A DNA stretch of 64,000 bases from Pseudescherichia sp032055545 (GCA_032055545.1 DAMBQR010000007.1:1-64000); one strand, 5' to 3'. Positions 52,143 to 61,572 are shown, counted from the stretch's first letter. Notes: generated by a model not told the origin, from the sequence alone. Translations and numbers: made by a program.

Positions 52143-53617
52143 TTACTCAAATTCGTTCCAGGAACGACCATCACGGGTGATCATTGCCACCGACGCGACC
52201 GGTCCCCAGGTACCGGCCTGGTAAGGCTTAGGTGATTCGTTATCCATCGCCCAGGCTTCGGTAATGGAGTCAACCCACTTCCACGCCTCTTCGACCTCGT
52301 CACGACGCACAAACAGCGCCTGGATGCCACGCATGGTTTCCAGCAGCAGACGCTCGTAAGCATCGGCCAGATGGCTTTCGTTGAACGTCTCGGAGTAGCT
52401 CAGATCGAGCTTGGTGGTTTGCAGGTTGTGCTTGTGATCGAGGCCCGGAACTTTGTTAAGGATCTGGATATCCACGCCCTCGTCCGGCTGCAGACGGATG
52501 GTAAGCTTGTTCTGAGGCAGATCCTGCCAGGACTCCTTGAACAGGTTCAGCGGCGGGGTTTTGAAGTAGACCACGACTTCAGAGCACTTGGTTGGCAGAC
52601 GCTTGCCGGTACGCAGGTAGAACGGCACGTCGGCCCAGCGCCAGTCATCGATATCCACGCGGATGGCCACGAAGGTTTCAGTGTTGCTGGTTTTGTTTGC
52701 GCCCTCTTCTTCCAGGTAGCCTGGCACTTTTTTGCCCTGGGCAAAACCGGCAGTGTACTGGCCGCGCACGGTTTTTTCACGCACGTTCGAGCGATCAATA
52801 CGGCGCAGGGATTTCAGCACCTTCACTTTCGCATCACGGATGCTGTCCGCAGAGAGATCCGACGGCGGCGACATGGCGATCATGCAGAGAACCTGTAACA
52901 GATGGTTCTGGATCATGTCGCGCATCTGTCCGGCCTGGTCGAAATAACCCCAGCGGCCTTCGATGCCCACCTCTTCCGCCACGGTGATCTCCACGTGGTC
53001 GATGGTACGGTTGTCCCAGTTGTTGACGAACAGGGAGTTAGCAAAGCGCAGCGCCAACAGGTTGAGCACCGTCTCCTTACCGAGGTAGTGGTCGATACGG
53101 TAGACCTGGCACTCTTCAAAGTACTCGCCCACCTGGTCATTGATTTCACGGGAGGTGTCGAGAGAGGTACCCAGCGGCTTCTCCATCACCACGCGCGCCG
53201 GTTTGGCGTTGAGTTTTGCCTCACCCAGGCCTTTGCAGATGGCACCAAAAGTGCTCGGCGGCATGGCGAAATAGTTGATGGTGACGCGGTTTTTCTGGTC
53301 GAGCATCTCACCGAGGCGGGTAAACGCAGAGGTATCGTTGACGTCAAGGTTACAGAAATCGAGGCGTCCGCTGAGCGTGTCCCAGAGGCTTTCATCGATC
53401 TTCTCTTTCATGAAGGTCTCGAGCGCTTCACGCACGACTGTGGTGTACTTCTCTTTATCCCACTCCGCACGTCCTACCCCAAGGATACGCGTCTCCGGAT
53501 GGATCTGGCCTGCTTTTTCTAATTGATACAGGGAAGGCAGCAATTTTCGGCGTGCAAGATCGCCTTTCGCGCCGAAATGACCAGGTCACATGCCTGGGCT
53601 GTTTGCGTTACCGCCAT
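52143..53617 (-). CDS. zwf: Glucose-6-phosphate 1-dehydrogenase, frameshifted near codon 15
   Basis: First enzyme of the oxidative pentose phosphate pathway. It makes 6-phosphogluconolactone and NADPH. The ATG at 53617 opens MAVTQTAQACDLVI as in E. coli. The next codons should read TTC GGC GCG AAA GGC, but a four-T run has only three T (AAA at 53575-53577 on the plus strand), so the frame breaks before the NADP motif GAKGDLARR. The rest, from LLPSLYQ to RSWNEFE, is intact and includes RIDHYLGKETV. Total length is 1475 bases, exactly one less than the 1476 of a 491-residue gene. Sequencing error is more likely than a true null. Confidence 0.95.
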
Positions 53618-53962
53618 GTCATTCTCCTCAATTGGCTGCCCCGGTACTTTAGCCAGGGCATAACTGTAATTTTATTACACTGCACTGTACTGCTTTTACG
53701 TAAAACCCGAAACCGTTACCGCTTATCCTCCCGTGCGTTTTCGCTCGGGCGGCTAAAAATTGGCTTAATCGCCCTGAAAATTCAGGGAATTTGTCTGGAA
53801 TCGAGTAGCTAAAATCCGACTCTGATCATGTAATGAAAAAAAACAACAAAATTTCCCGCGGTTCTTTACCTTTCCGGGTCTTACAAGGGTAATATCGACC
53901 TAAACGCAGCACAATTTCATCCGTTATTGAAATTGATTTTAGCCATGAGCGCCCCGTTAATA
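53618..53962. promoter_or_regulatory. zwf-hexR divergent control region
   Basis: This 345-base region between the divergent zwf and hexR starts contains a near-perfect HexR box (listed separately) and no credible gene. In E. coli the zwf promoter also carries a SoxS/MarA/Rob site; I could not place one with confidence. Confidence 0.6.
53665..53679. promoter_or_regulatory. HexR operator
   Basis: TGTAATTTTATTACA is a perfect 6-3-6 palindrome that fits the HexR consensus TGTAATNNNATTACA. It lies 48 bases upstream of the zwf start and upstream of hexR, so it can control zwf and possibly hexR itself. HexR releases DNA when bound by KDPG. Confidence 0.88.
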
Positions 53963-54832
53963 ATGAACATGCTGGAAAAAATTCACTCTCAGCTGGAACA
54001 CCTTAGCAAATCCGAACGAAAAGTGGCGGAAGTCATCCTCTCCTCTCCGGACCAGGCCATCCACTCCAGCATTGCTGCCCTGGCGCAGGAGGCTGGCGTC
54101 AGCGAACCCACGGTAAACCGCTTCTGCCGCAGCATGGAGACCCGCGGCTTCCCCGATTTTAAGCTGCACCTGGCGCAAAGCCTGGCGAACGGTACGCCCT
54201 ATGTTAATCGCAATGTCGATGAAGATGACAGCGTTGAGGCCTACACAGGTAAAATTTTTGAGTCGGCGATGGCCAGTCTGGATCACGTTCGTCAGTCGCT
54301 GGACATGCCCGCCGTCAACCGCGCTGTCGATCTGCTCACCCAGGCAAAGAAGATTGCCTTCTTTGGCCTTGGCTCGTCGGCGGCGGTTGCCCATGACGCC
54401 ATGAATAAGTTCTTCCGCTTCAACGTGCCGGTGGTCTACACCGATGATATTGTCCTGCAGCGTATGAGCTGCATGAACTGTAACGAAGATGACGTGGTGG
54501 TGCTCATCTCCCACACGGGACGAACAAAAAGCCTGGTGGAGCTGGCCCAGCTGGCCCGCGAGAGCGATGCGATGGTGATTGCCATCACCTCGGCGGGGAC
54601 CCCGTTGGCCCGTGAAGCGACGCTAGCTATTACTCTGGACGTGCCGGAAGATACCGACATCTATATGCCGATGGTATCGCGGCTGGCGCAGCTCACGGTC
54701 ATCGACGTGCTGGCAACAGGTTTTACCCTGCGCCGGGGAGCAAAATTCAGAGATAACTTGAAGCGAGTCAAGGAAGCGCTGAAAGAATCGCGTTTTGATA
54801 AGGAGCTCCTGACCGGGAGCGATAAACATTAA
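53963..54832 (+). CDS. hexR: RpiR-family regulator HexR
   Basis: KDPG-sensing regulator of glucose catabolism. The 289-residue protein has an N-terminal RpiR helix-turn-helix (SKSERKVAEVIL, then AQEAGVSEPTVNRFCRSM near residues 38-55) and a C-terminal SIS sugar-phosphate domain (IAFFGLGSSAAVAHDAMNKF, VVLISHTGRTKSLVELA). I start at MNMLEKIH to match the family length; the 12 residues upstream in frame are not conserved. Its known targets zwf, edd-eda and pykA flank it. Confidence 0.96.
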   Translation: MNMLEKIHSQLEHLSKSERKVAEVILSSPDQAIHSSIAALAQEAGVSEPTVNRFCRSMETRGFPDFKLHLAQSLANGTPYVNRNVDEDDSVEAYTGKIFESAMASLDHVRQSLDMPAVNRAVDLLTQAKKIAFFGLGSSAAVAHDAMNKFFRFNVPVVYTDDIVLQRMSCMNCNEDDVVVLISHTGRTKSLVELAQLARESDAMVIAITSAGTPLAREATLAITLDVPEDTDIYMPMVSRLAQLTVIDVLATGFTLRRGAKFRDNLKRVKEALKESRFDKELLTGSDKH

Positions 54833-54848
54833 AATTTTATAACAGCGT

Positions 54849-54862
54849 TGTAATTCATTACG
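54849..54862 (+). promoter_or_regulatory. HexR-like site upstream of pykA
   Basis: TGTAATTCATTACG keeps both HexR half sites but with a two-base rather than three-base spacer and a G at the last position. It sits in the hexR-pykA gap. It may be a weak site or an accident. Confidence 0.35.
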
Positions 54863-54957
54863 GCATTCGGTTAAGTTTTTGATTTGCCAAATCGGCCCCA
54901 GAACTGCCGAATTCATATTCACGCAACACCTGGTTGTTTCAGTCAACGGAGTAATAC

Positions 54958-56400
54958 ATGTCCAGAAGGCTTCGCAGAACTAAAATCGTTACCACCCTGG
55001 GTCCAGCTACCGACCGCGATAATAACCTTGAAAAGATCATCGCTGCTGGCGCCAACGTGGTACGTATGAACTTCTCCCACGGCACGCCAGAAGATCACAA
55101 GCTGCGTGCAGATAAAGTGCGCGAGATTGCGGCAAAACTGGGACGTCATGTGGCTATTCTCGGGGATCTGCAGGGTCCCAAAATTCGCGTTTCAACCTTT
55201 AAAGAGGGGAAAGTGTTCCTCAATGTTGGCGATAAGTTCCTGCTGGATGCCAACCTCGGTAAAGGTGAAGGCGATAAAGAGCGCGTGGGTATCGACTATA
55301 AGGGCCTGCCCGCTGACGTGGTGCCTGGCGATATTCTGCTGCTTGACGATGGCCGCGTGCAGCTGAAAGTGATCGACGTTCAGGGCATGAAGGTGTTCAC
55401 CGAGGTGACCGTTGGCGGTCCGCTGTCGAACAACAAAGGCATCAACAAGCTGGGGGGCGGTCTCTCCGCCGAGGCGCTGACCGATAAAGACAAGGCGGAC
55501 ATCATCACCGCCGCGCAAATTGGCGTTGACTATCTGGCCGTCTCCTTCCCGCGCTGCGGGGAAGATCTGAACTACGCCCGTCGTCTGGCACGCGATGCGG
55601 GCTGTGATGCTAAAATCGTCGCCAAAGTTGAACGTGCGGAAGCCGTTTGCGACCAGGATGCGATGGATGACGTGATCCTTGCCTCTGACGTGGTGATGGT
55701 CGCACGTGGCGACCTCGGGGTTGAGATTGGTGACCCTGAGCTGGTTGGCATCCAGAAGGCGCTGATCCGCCGCGCACGCCAGCTTAACCGCTCCGTGATC
55801 ACCGCTACCCAGATGATGGAGTCGATGATCACTAATCCGATGCCGACCCGTGCCGAAGTGATGGACGTGGCTAACGCCGTGCTGGACGGTACCGATGCCG
55901 TGATGCTCTCTGCTGAAACCGCTGCTGGCCAGTATCCGGCGGAAACCGTGGCCGCGATGGCCCGCGTCTGCCTGGGCGCTGAGAAGATCCCCAGCATCAA
56001 CGTCTCCAAGCACCGCCTCGATATCCAGTTCGATAACGTGGAAGAGGCCATCGCGATGTCAGCGATGTATGCGGCAAACCACCTGAAGGGCGTTACCGCT
56101 ATCATCACCATGACCGAGTCGGGCCGCACCGCGCTGATGACCTCGCGTATCAGCTCCGGTCTGCCGATCTTCGCTATGTCGCGCCATGAGCGCACGTTGA
56201 ACCTTACCGCGCTCTATCGTGGCGTCACCCCGGTCTACTTCGACAGCAACAACGACGGCGTGGTCGCGGCTAATGATGCGGTTACCCTGCTCCGCGATAA
56301 AGGCTATCTGATCTCCGGCGATCTGGTTATCGTCACCCAGGGCGACGTGATGGGCACCATTGGCACTACCAACACCACCCGTATCCTGACCGTAGAGTAA
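54958..56400 (+). CDS. pykA: Pyruvate kinase II
   Basis: AMP-activated pyruvate kinase that converts phosphoenolpyruvate and ADP to pyruvate and ATP. It is 480 residues, the E. coli PykA length, and starts MSRRLRRTKIVTTLGPATD. Active-site segments include RMNFSHGTPEDH, KVERAEAVCD, MVARGDLGVEIGDPELVGIQ and ATQMMESM. The terminal NTTRILTVE matches PykA rather than PykF. It lies downstream of hexR and ends at a shared terminator with lpxM. Confidence 0.97.
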   Translation: MSRRLRRTKIVTTLGPATDRDNNLEKIIAAGANVVRMNFSHGTPEDHKLRADKVREIAAKLGRHVAILGDLQGPKIRVSTFKEGKVFLNVGDKFLLDANLGKGEGDKERVGIDYKGLPADVVPGDILLLDDGRVQLKVIDVQGMKVFTEVTVGGPLSNNKGINKLGGGLSAEALTDKDKADIITAAQIGVDYLAVSFPRCGEDLNYARRLARDAGCDAKIVAKVERAEAVCDQDAMDDVILASDVVMVARGDLGVEIGDPELVGIQKALIRRARQLNRSVITATQMMESMITNPMPTRAEVMDVANAVLDGTDAVMLSAETAAGQYPAETVAAMARVCLGAEKIPSINVSKHRLDIQFDNVEEAIAMSAMYAANHLKGVTAIITMTESGRTALMTSRISSGLPIFAMSRHERTLNLTALYRGVTPVYFDSNNDGVVAANDAVTLLRDKGYLISGDLVIVTQGDVMGTIGTTNTTRILTVE

Positions 56401-56417
56401 CGTTAGCGTGCGATAAC

Positions 56418-56449
56418 AAAAAACCTCTCAGTTGTGAGAGGTTTTTTTT
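56418..56449. terminator. Bidirectional terminator between pykA and lpxM
   Basis: AAACCTCTCA and TGAGAGGTTT pair around a short loop, with A and T runs on either side. Confidence 0.92.
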
Positions 56450-56457
56450 CACATGCG

Positions 56458-57429
56458 CTATTTTTTGGGGAACAGATCCTTGCGCTTGTACGGCTCCGGC
56501 TCGCCCGGCTTGCGCGTCTTAAGCAGCTTGAGGATCCAGGTGTACTGCTCCGGATGTGGGCCAACAAAAACCTCAACCTCTTCATTCATCCGTCTGGCGA
56601 GGGTGTTATCGTCGGCCTCCAGCAGATCGTCCATTGGCGGCCTGACCAGGATCGTCAGACGATGGGTTTTGCCGTCATAGACCGGAAACAGGGGCACCAC
56701 CCGGGCGCGGCAGACCTTCATCAGACGGCCAACAGCAGGCAGCGTGGCTTTATAGGTGGCAAAGAAGTCTACAAACTCACTCTGCTCCGGGCCGTGGTCC
56801 TGATCGGGCAGGTAGTAACCCCAGTAGCCCTGACGCACCGAGTGAATAAACGGCTTAATCCCGTCGTTACGCGCATGCAGGCGTCCACCAAAGCGGCGAC
56901 GCACCGTATTCCAGACGTAATCGAACACCTTGTTGCCCTGGTTATGGAACATGGCGGCCATCTTTTGGCCCCGGGAGGCCATCAGCATCGCCGGAATGTC
57001 CACACCCCAGCCGTGCGGTACAAGGAAGATCACATTTTCACCGTTGCGCTGCATCTCGTCGATAATCTCTCTGCCCTGCCAGTTTACGCGACCGGCGATC
57101 TTATCCGGACCGCGTATCGCCAGCTCGGCCATCAGCACCATCGACTGGGGAGCGGTTGCAAACATCTCGTCAACGATCGCTTCCCGCTCGGCTACGCTCT
57201 TCTCCGGGAAGCAGTAGTGCAGGTTGATTTGCGCCCGCCGGCGGGCACTTTTGCCCAGCCGTCCGCCTAGACGCCCAAGCTTGCCCAGCAGCGGATCGCG
57301 TACCGAGGCGGGTACCAGCGCCACGCCAGCCAGCGCGAAAACCCCCAGCCATGCCCCCCAGTAGCGCGGCAGAAGGAACTCCTTTTCAAACTGGGGAATG
57401 TATTCACTGTTATTTTTTTTCGTTTCCAT
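56458..57429 (-). CDS. lpxM: Lipid A biosynthesis myristoyltransferase LpxM (MsbB)
   Basis: Inner-membrane acyltransferase that adds the last myristoyl chain to Kdo2-lipid A. It is 323 residues, the E. coli length. It has one N-terminal hydrophobic segment (WGAWLGVFALAGVALV) and the catalytic HX4D motif HGWGVD in FLVPHGWGVDIPAML near residue 138. YYLPDQDHGPEQSEFVDFFA is conserved. It is the first gene leftward of mepM and converges with pykA. Confidence 0.96.
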   Translation of the reverse strand: METKKNNSEYIPQFEKEFLLPRYWGAWLGVFALAGVALVPASVRDPLLGKLGRLGGRLGKSARRRAQINLHYCFPEKSVAEREAIVDEMFATAPQSMVLMAELAIRGPDKIAGRVNWQGREIIDEMQRNGENVIFLVPHGWGVDIPAMLMASRGQKMAAMFHNQGNKVFDYVWNTVRRRFGGRLHARNDGIKPFIHSVRQGYWGYYLPDQDHGPEQSEFVDFFATYKATLPAVGRLMKVCRARVVPLFPVYDGKTHRLTILVRPPMDDLLEADDNTLARRMNEEVEVFVGPHPEQYTWILKLLKTRKPGEPEPYKRKDLFPKK

Positions 57430-57522
57430 GCATCTTCCGGGAGCCGACAGACTCGGGTCAGAGAAATAATCAGGTATCAGTTAACGTGATAGTTTAGCGA
57501 GACGTATAGCTTCACACAAAAG

Positions 57523-57553
57523 AAAAAGCCGGTGCGCATGGGCAACCGGCTTT
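57523..57553 (-). terminator. Intrinsic terminator of mepM
   Basis: On the minus strand AAAGCCGGT and ACCGGCTTT pair around an eleven-base loop and run into T. It lies just after the mepM stop. Confidence 0.82.
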
Positions 57554-57576
57554 AATAGCATATCCTGCTGGGCGAA

Positions 57577-58902
57577 TCAGTCGAAGCGCAGCTGCGGCGT
57601 CACCTCTTTCACCTGCGCCAGATAGTCGCGGCGATCGCTGCCGGTCAACCCTTCGGTACGCGGCAGCTTGGCCGTCAACGGATTCACCGCCTGCTGGTTG
57701 ATCCACACCTCATAGTGCAGGTGCGGGCCGGTTGAGCGGCCGGTGTTACCTGACAGCGCGATACGATCGCCCCGCTTCACTTTCTGGCCATCTTTCACCA
57801 GCAGCTTACGCAGGTGCATATAGCGTGTGGTGTAGGTGCGACCGTGACGGATCGCCACGTAGTAGCCTGCTGCGCCGCTGCGTTTGGCCGTGACCACCTC
57901 GCCATCACCCACCGCCAGGACAGGCGTTCCCTGCGGCATGGCGAAATCAACGCCTTTATGCGGGGCTACGCGGCCGGTTACCGGGTTCAGACGACGCGGG
58001 TTAAAGTTTGACGATACACGGAACTGTTTTGAGGTCGGGAAACGCATAAAGCCTTTCGCCAGCCCGGTGCCGTTACGATCGTAGAATTTGCCGTCTTCAG
58101 CGCGGATAGCATAGTAGTCTTTACCCTCCGAGCGCAGACGCACGCCCAGCAGCTGACTCTGCTCGCGTTTGCCGTCGAGCATCTCCCGCGACATCAACAC
58201 CGAGAACTCATCGCCTTTTTTCAGCTTGCGGAAGTCCATCTGCCACTGCATGGCTTTGATCACCGCGCTGATCTCACCGCTGTTCAGGCCGGCATCTTTG
58301 GCGCTGGCCACGAAGCTACCGCCTACCGTGCCCTTCAGCGTAGCGTTAACCCAGTCACCCTGCTGAACTTCGCTACTCATCTTGAATGCGCCGCCGTCAG
58401 TGCGATCGTAGGTGCGGGTTTCACGGCGCGACATCTCCCAGGTCAGACGCTGCAGATCGCCATCGGCGTTGAGCGTCCAGGAGATTTGCTGGCCGATCTT
58501 CAAATTACGCAGCTCTTTGTCGGCGCTGGCGAGTTGGGTAACGTCGCCCATATCCATGCCGTACTGGGTCAGAATGCTGCTGAGCGTATCGCCGGTAGAG
58601 ACCACGTACTCATGCACGCCCGCCTCGTTGCCGGTTTTATCATCCAGCTCATCCTGGGGGATCTCTTCCACTTCATCAGGCATGGTCTGATCGATTGGCT
58701 CACTGGCTTCCGGCAGCAGCGAACGAATTTCGCTCTTCTCCAGCTCAATGGCTTTTACAATTGGGGCAGACTGGGGGTGATAGACATAGGGCCGCCAGAC
58801 GGCGACCGCTAATGTGAGAACAGTAAGCGACCCCAGCATAACGCGATGGGGTCGGGGCAAATTGTTAAATGCCAGGGCGACAGAGCGGGCTATCTGTTGC
58901 AC
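57577..58902 (-). CDS. mepM: Murein DD-endopeptidase MepM (YebA)
   Basis: Periplasmic M23 zinc endopeptidase that cleaves D-Ala-mDAP cross-links to allow peptidoglycan growth. The 441-residue protein (440 in E. coli) has an N-terminal membrane anchor (about residues 20-38), a LysM-like domain (HEYVVSTGDTLSSILTQYGM, about 97-145), and the M23 domain with HKGVDFAMPQGTPV and the late HLHYEVW. SGNTGRSTGPHLHYE is a typical signature. It lies 15 bases downstream of znuA on the same strand. Confidence 0.97.
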   Translation of the reverse strand: MQQIARSVALAFNNLPRPHRVMLGSLTVLTLAVAVWRPYVYHPQSAPIVKAIELEKSEIRSLLPEASEPIDQTMPDEVEEIPQDELDDKTGNEAGVHEYVVSTGDTLSSILTQYGMDMGDVTQLASADKELRNLKIGQQISWTLNADGDLQRLTWEMSRRETRTYDRTDGGAFKMSSEVQQGDWVNATLKGTVGGSFVASAKDAGLNSGEISAVIKAMQWQMDFRKLKKGDEFSVLMSREMLDGKREQSQLLGVRLRSEGKDYYAIRAEDGKFYDRNGTGLAKGFMRFPTSKQFRVSSNFNPRRLNPVTGRVAPHKGVDFAMPQGTPVLAVGDGEVVTAKRSGAAGYYVAIRHGRTYTTRYMHLRKLLVKDGQKVKRGDRIALSGNTGRSTGPHLHYEVWINQQAVNPLTAKLPRTEGLTGSDRRDYLAQVKEVTPQLRFD

Positions 58903-58917
58903 GTATTCACTTCCTCG

Positions 58918-59862
58918 TTAATCTCCTTTCAGACAGCTCGCATACTGGTTTGAGAGTTGTTTCAAAAACTGCGCATAGCTGGTTTTACTTAGCGCAATAT
59001 TGGTGCCCAGAGGATCTAACGTCCCCATACGCACGGATGTCCCTCTCGCAACAGATTCTACGACCGCTGGCCTGAACTGTGGCTCAGCAAAAACGCAGGT
59101 TGCTTTTTGCTCAACTAACTGTGTTCTGATTTCATGTAAACGCTGCGCACCGGGCTGAATTTCAGGGTTGACGGTGAAATGGCCGAGCGGCGTCAGACCA
59201 TAGTGTTTTTCGTAATAGCCATAGGCGTCATGAAAAACGAAATACCCTTTCCCCTTCACGGGTGCGAGCTCAGTGCCGACCTGCTTATCGGTCTCGGCCA
59301 ATTGTGCCTCAAAATCGCGCAGGTTGGCGTCAAGCTTGGCTCGACTTTGCGGCATAACTTCCACTAATTTTTGATGGATTGCAACCGCCGCCAGGCGTGC
59401 TACCTCTGGCGACAGCCAAATGTGCATGTTGTAGTCACCATGATGGTGATGTTCGTCACCGTTTTCCCCGTGGTGGTCATGACCCTCATGCTCATCCTCG
59501 TCATGATCGCTGCCTTTCATCAGCAGCGGTTTTACGTCAGGCAACTCGCCGATTGCCAGCTGTTTCTGCGCCGGAAGCTGCTGGGTTGATTTCTGCATGA
59601 AGGCTTCCATGTCTGGTCCAACCCATACCACTAAGTCCGCGCTTTTTAAGCGTTTTACATCAGACGGGCGCAATGAGTAATCATGCTCAGATGCACCGTC
59701 CGGGAGTAGTACTTCTGTCTCAGTCACGCCGTCGGTAATCGCGGCCGTGATAAAGCCCAAAGGCTTAAGCGAAGCGACAACGGCAGCGTTGGCCGGAGCT
59801 ATCGTTATGCCCATCAGAGCGGTGGAAATTGCAGCGCAAAGAAGCGTATTTTTATGTAACAT
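58918..59862 (-). CDS. znuA: Zinc ABC transporter periplasmic binding protein ZnuA
   Basis: High-affinity periplasmic Zn(II) receptor of ZnuABC. The 314-residue protein has a signal peptide ending around ANA, conserved GASEHDYSLRPSDVKRL with the first ligand histidine, and a charged His/Asp-rich loop near residues 120-145 (DHDEDEHEGHDHHGENGDEH). MHIWLSPEVARLA and VFHDAYGYYEKHYGL hold further ligands. The start MLHKNTLL matches the family; the ATG five codons upstream is rejected. Zur controls it from the shared operator. Confidence 0.96.
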   Translation of the reverse strand: MLHKNTLLCAAISTALMGITIAPANAAVVASLKPLGFITAAITDGVTETEVLLPDGASEHDYSLRPSDVKRLKSADLVVWVGPDMEAFMQKSTQQLPAQKQLAIGELPDVKPLLMKGSDHDEDEHEGHDHHGENGDEHHHHGDYNMHIWLSPEVARLAAVAIHQKLVEVMPQSRAKLDANLRDFEAQLAETDKQVGTELAPVKGKGYFVFHDAYGYYEKHYGLTPLGHFTVNPEIQPGAQRLHEIRTQLVEQKATCVFAEPQFRPAVVESVARGTSVRMGTLDPLGTNIALSKTSYAQFLKQLSNQYASCLKGD

Positions 59863-59892
59863 AATGCGACTAACCATCGTAACAAGTGGGTG

Positions 59893-59913
59893 GAATGTGA
59901 TATTATAACATTC
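59893..59913. promoter_or_regulatory. Zur box between znuA and znuCB
   Basis: A 21-base near-palindrome with arms GAATGT and ACATTC around a GATATTATA core matches the Zur operator known between E. coli znuA and znuC. It lies 30 bases from the znuA start and 27 from the znuC start, so one site can silence both promoters when zinc is sufficient. Confidence 0.92.
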
Positions 59914-59940
59914 TATGACTTGTGCAAGCCCTTAAACACT

Positions 59941-60696
59941 ATGACAAATCTTGTTTCACTAGAAAACGTGTCCGTCTCTTTCGGCCAACGCCGCGTCCTG
60001 TCTGACATTTCGCTGGTGCTGCGTCCTGGGAAAATTTTAACCCTGCTGGGTCCAAACGGGGCAGGGAAATCGACCCTCGTGCGGGTGGTTCTTGGCCTGG
60101 TAGCAGCCGATTCCGGGGCGATCAAGCGCGATAAGGCGCTGCGCATTGGCTATGTTCCGCAGAAGCTGCATCTGGACGCCACCCTGCCGCTTACCGTTAG
60201 CCGCTTTATGCGTCTGCGTCCCGGTACGCGTAAAGATGACATTTTACCCGCCCTGAAGCGGGTTCAGGCCGGGCACCTGATCGACGCCCCGATGCAAAAG
60301 CTCTCCGGCGGTGAGACCCAGCGCGTGCTGCTGGCCCGCGCCCTGCTCAACGCCCCGCAGCTGCTGGTCCTCGACGAACCAACCCAGGGCGTGGATGTTA
60401 ACGGCCAGGTGGCGCTCTACGATCTGATCGACCAGCTGCGCCGGGAGCTGAACTGCGCCGTGCTGATGGTCTCCCACGATCTGCACCTGGTGATGGCGAA
60501 AACCGATGAGGTGCTGTGCCTGAACCACCATATCTGCTGCTCCGGTACACCGGAGGTGGTCGCCGCCCATCCGCAGTTTATCTCAATGTTCGGGCCGCGC
60601 GGCGCTGAGCAGCTGGGCATCTATCGCCATAACCATAACCATCGCCATGATTTACAGGGCCGTATCGTACTGCGCCGGGGAAATGGAAACTCATGA
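59941..60696 (+). CDS. znuC: Zinc ABC transporter ATPase ZnuC
   Basis: ATP-binding subunit of the ZnuABC importer. The 251-residue protein starts MTNLVSLENVSVSFG. Walker A is GPNGAGKST near residue 37, the ABC signature is LSGGETQRVLLARAL, Walker B is LLVLDEPTQGVD, and the H-loop is MVSHDLHLV. The C-terminus is His-rich (YRHNHNHRHDLQG), as in E. coli. The upstream in-frame extension to 59890 would cross the Zur box and is rejected. It overlaps znuB by four bases. Confidence 0.97.
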   Translation: MTNLVSLENVSVSFGQRRVLSDISLVLRPGKILTLLGPNGAGKSTLVRVVLGLVAADSGAIKRDKALRIGYVPQKLHLDATLPLTVSRFMRLRPGTRKDDILPALKRVQAGHLIDAPMQKLSGGETQRVLLARALLNAPQLLVLDEPTQGVDVNGQVALYDLIDQLRRELNCAVLMVSHDLHLVMAKTDEVLCLNHHICCSGTPEVVAAHPQFISMFGPRGAEQLGIYRHNHNHRHDLQGRIVLRRGNGNS

Positions 60697-61478
60697 TTGA
60701 ACTACTTCTGCCCGGCTGGCTGGCCGGGATGATGCTGGCCTGTGCCGCAGGTCCGCTTGGCTCCTTTGTGGTCTGGCGTCGGATGTCCTACTTCGGCGAC
60801 ACCCTCGCCCATGCGTCGCTGCTCGGCGTCGCCTTTGGCCTGCTGCTGGATGTTAATCCGTTTTACGCGGTGATTGCGGTGACGCTGCTGCTTGCTGGCG
60901 GGCTGGTCTGGCTGGAGAAGCGCCCACACCTGGCGATCGATACTCTGCTGGGCATCATGGCGCACAGCGCGCTGTCGCTGGGTCTGGTAGTCGTGAGCCT
61001 GATGTCGAATATTCGTGTCGATCTGATGGCCTACCTGTTTGGCGATCTGCTGGCGGTCACGCCGGACGATCTAATTGTCCTTGGTATAGGGGTCGCTATC
61101 GTTATCGGCATCCTGATCTGGCAATGGCGCAGCCTGCTGTCGATGACCATCAGCCCGGATCTGGCGTTTGTTGATGGGGTGAAACTGCAGCGGGTGAAGC
61201 TGCTGCTGATGCTGGTGACTGCCCTGACCATTGGCGTGGCAATGAAGTTTGTCGGCGCGCTGATCATCACCTCACTGCTGATCATTCCCGCCGCCACCGC
61301 TCGCCGTTTCGCCCGTACGCCGGAGCAGATGGCCGGGGTTGCCGTAGCGGTAGGGATGCTCGCGGTAACCGGTGGCCTGACCTTCTCAGCGTTCTACGAC
61401 ACGCCGGCTGGCCCTTCGGTGGTGCTCTGCGCCGCGGTGCTGTTTATCTTCAGCATGATGAAGAGAGCGGCGCAGTAG
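60693..61478 (+). CDS. znuB: Zinc ABC transporter permease ZnuB
   Basis: Membrane permease of ZnuABC, 261 residues, the E. coli length. It has about seven or eight helices. FVVWRRMSYFGDTLAHASLLG near the start and AMKFVGALIITSLLIIPAAT near residue 190 are typical of ABC-3 permeases. The ATG overlaps the znuC stop (ATGA), giving coupled translation. REP elements follow the stop. Confidence 0.97.
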   Translation: MIELLLPGWLAGMMLACAAGPLGSFVVWRRMSYFGDTLAHASLLGVAFGLLLDVNPFYAVIAVTLLLAGGLVWLEKRPHLAIDTLLGIMAHSALSLGLVVVSLMSNIRVDLMAYLFGDLLAVTPDDLIVLGIGVAIVIGILIWQWRSLLSMTISPDLAFVDGVKLQRVKLLLMLVTALTIGVAMKFVGALIITSLLIIPAATARRFARTPEQMAGVAVAVGMLAVTGGLTFSAFYDTPAGPSVVLCAAVLFIFSMMKRAAQ

Positions 61479-61494
61479 CATGTAGCATCCAATT

Positions 61495-61563
61495 GCCCGG
61501 TGGCGCTACGCTTACCGGGCCTACGGGTTTTGTAGGCCGGATAAGGCGAAGCCGCCATCCGGC
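61495..61563. repeat. REP pair between znuB and ruvB
   Basis: Two palindromic units, 61495-61524 and 61532-61563, sit in opposite orientation between the convergent znuB and ruvB genes, a BIME arrangement. The first unit is identical over 30 bases to one at 1487-1516. The second contains GTAGGCCGGATAAGGCGAAG, the common enterobacterial REP core. Confidence 0.85.
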
Positions 61564-61572
61564 GTTTTGTTA

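Noticed and set aside
53512..53543. zwf start at the internal TTG (LLPSLYQ)
   Set aside because: This would remove the NADP-binding motif; the upstream ATG and conserved N-terminus are present but one base out of frame.
59863..59940. Upstream starts for znuA (59877) and znuC (59890)
   Set aside because: The znuC extension would cross the Zur box, and neither extension matches the family N-terminus.
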